From: Sinohyriopsis cumingii
Taxonomy: Eukaryota > Mollusca > Bivalvia > Unionida > Unionidae
NCBI GenBank assembly: GCA_028554795.2
Contig: CM068831.1
Coordinates: 31,670,644-31,734,643 of the forward strand
Direction of reading: 5' to 3'
DNA: 64,000 bases
This document shows positions 62,226 to 64,000 of this stretch, one piece after another; the first letter of the stretch is position 1, and each line of letters begins with the position of its first letter. The translations under genes were made by a program, and so were the position numbers. Below the pieces are notes generated by a model. The model was not told the origin of the DNA. It was given only the letters and a program-made list of their open reading frames with translations, and made no database searches.

Positions 62226-64000
62226 GATAAATGTACGCCATTTCCTGCTGGCGTCCTCTATAGGTGGAAAATCGTATCTAAGTAACAGTGATGTATACTT
62301 TTATTTCGAGAAATTAAATTATTTTTTCTGTACACTTTATAGGTTTTTTTGGTTCTTTTTGTTCACGTATAACTACTTTTAATCATGTTATGCAAATCTG
62401 ATGTATAAAGAAAAATGTTGGTGCATGGCCGGTAACTTTTATACGTCATGGCAACGGAAAATAAATTCCGCGCATGCGCATTTTGTGTGGGAGCACACAA
62501 AAAAAACCCCACACAAAAACAAGCAATCTACTAAAACAAGCCATTACGTGAGAACTTGGCCTGAAAAGAGCAAATATAGGTACTATAAAATATTGCTAGT
62601 CTCGGATTTGACAATCCTTAGTTTTTTATGCTGATGAAACATTTTTCAGTAGAATTTTTTTCCTACAGTTTAAATGCCTAATTTTACTGTTTATAATCAT
62701 ACATGTTCAAATGTACTGGTCACATATAACAATATCGTCGAAATATTAACTGATACCATGCTGGATTTATATAGAATGTCTAAATAATCATAAAACTAAA
62801 GGTGTAATTGATTATAACCAATATATATTTTTTGCAATAACAAGATAATGAGATCCGAACATTGACCAAACAGTACCGAGAGAAATTCAATATCGATTAG
62901 TTCATCCTCAACCTCCAACTGATATACTTTATTGCAAGGGGTAAATGGTACCGTATTGAAAGACGTGTTAGGATAAAAGATACCGTTGTTAAAGAATATC
63001 CTGACCGACTGAGATCTTAACATCGTACATCATAGCTGAAAACAGTGCAAGCCAGTATACATATTTGCATTATGCTCACGCAAGAAATATTGTATCAACC
63101 AAATGGGTTTCTTGACTGAGCGATGTCAAGCCCTTGCGCGAATCCCGCTACGAGTCATAGGTTTCCCCGATTCAAAGGAATCCTGTACAACTACTTCTGC
63201 AAACTGGAAAGTCCAACGCGTCCAATCTATCAGTAATGTTACTCTAATTAATACATGACCACAAATCCCAACTTCCCAATTGTATGTCAATGTCACAACT
63301 GCAAAGCTTCTCTTCGTTAACTTTCCGTAACTTACCGCCAGTATTTCACGCCGTGAAACTATACAACTCAACAACCTAATACAGGGAACCGTTTTTACTA
63401 CGCCACCTTAGGCCTTTTAAATCATGATTTTTAGCTTCATTTCGCCTGTAACTTTGTAACATATTTACCACCACAGCAACAATAAATGGCGCCCGCCGAC
63501 GGCGGAACAGTCCTTTTCTGTTGATTCCATTGTATAATTTACCAATCTCCAGTCATAAATACTGCACCTGGAGTCACACGATCAATTCACGCAATTAGAT
63601 TTGAATAGGGACTAGTGAGTGACAGGGATACTCATGCGGCTCTTACCTGAATTCACCAAAAGTAAACCATGTCATCTTGAAACTCACTTACACTTCACTC
63701 CGTAACGTTTGCCCCTAGTAATTGGCTAATTATTTTGGTCTAAAGACTATAATCCCAGCACCGACTTCCCATATTCAAGCAAGTATATAAGGAATCCTTA
63801 AAATGGAGAGCGGTAAACAAATGTGCATACTCCAAAATATATTACAATATTATACATACCTTGGAATTTTATTAACTATTTTTGTTTACATATTTTCATT
63901 GTACTCGTGGATGGGTAATGTGATTTTGCGTTCTGCCTTGCTTATAAAATGTATTGTCTTTGGTCAACAAAAGTTGATTTAGAGAGGATAAGAAAAGAAG
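62226..64000. other. Right-hand flank without supported features
   Basis: AT-rich to about 63080, then less AT-rich with several CpGs up to about 63680. No gene is supported. The patch around 63485-63510 (ATGGCGCCCGCCGACGGCGG) is the most GC-rich in the neighbourhood and could belong to a promoter or first exon, but no frame of useful length follows. Confidence 0.4.

Noticed and set aside
63126..63374. 82-codon minus-strand frame in the less AT-rich right flank
   Set aside because: No domain, no splice or promoter support; composition alone is not enough.

Overview
The window looks like intergenic or intronic DNA from an invertebrate animal. It is AT-rich, has no prokaryotic gene organisation and no long open reading frame. 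It carries tRNA-derived SINEs, decayed non-LTR retrotransposons, a satellite array, microsatellites and one spliced gene remnant. A mollusc or other lophotrochozoan seems most likely from the SINE type (a tRNA-like head, a conserved body and a CA-rich tail), but that is inference. No intact protein-coding gene is seen.

Layout. 0-4.4 kb: AT-rich DNA with one SINE flanked by a 14-bp target-site duplication, and a short unidentified coding-like block at 3.9-4.15 kb. 4.4-17.5 kb: a tandem array. It has one diverged partial unit, three near-identical units of about 3.37 kb, and two diverged partial units. The near-identical block begins and ends at the 5' end of a SINE. 17.1-23.4 kb and 29.9-37.1 kb: two diverged, directly oriented copies of a long non-coding segment (an old segmental duplication or a large non-coding element). 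Each has private later changes: a SINE, a 726-bp tandem duplication and fold-back elements in copy 1. Between them, at 28.4-29.9 kb, is a dead Jockey/CR1-type LINE that lacks its 3' end exactly where copy 2 begins. 37.1-37.3 kb: a (TA)n tract. 37.5-44 kb: mostly featureless, with a few small tandem repeats. 44.1-44.4 kb: a SINE with a 13-bp target-site duplication.

45.1-47.8 kb, minus strand: five phase-compatible exons of a DUF4806-like gene, with good splice sites, a terminal stop and a poly(A) signal. The third exon is damaged by two in-frame stops that look like a compensating pair of frameshifts, so it is probably an unprocessed pseudogene. 48.2-52.6 kb, minus strand: a long decayed L1/Tx1-like LINE with a 274-bp terminal-inverted-repeat element (hAT/MITE-like) nested in it. 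53.3-53.6 kb: a SINE. 53.8-56.7 kb: a satellite of about 365 bp in eight to nine units. It abuts two LINE C-terminal fragments lying tail to tail (56.7-58.0 kb). 59.7-62.2 kb: two 3' portions of the same LINE family as at 48-52 kb, joined head to head, giving a large inverted repeat.

All homologies were judged by eye. Percentages and family names are estimates unless a motif is stated.
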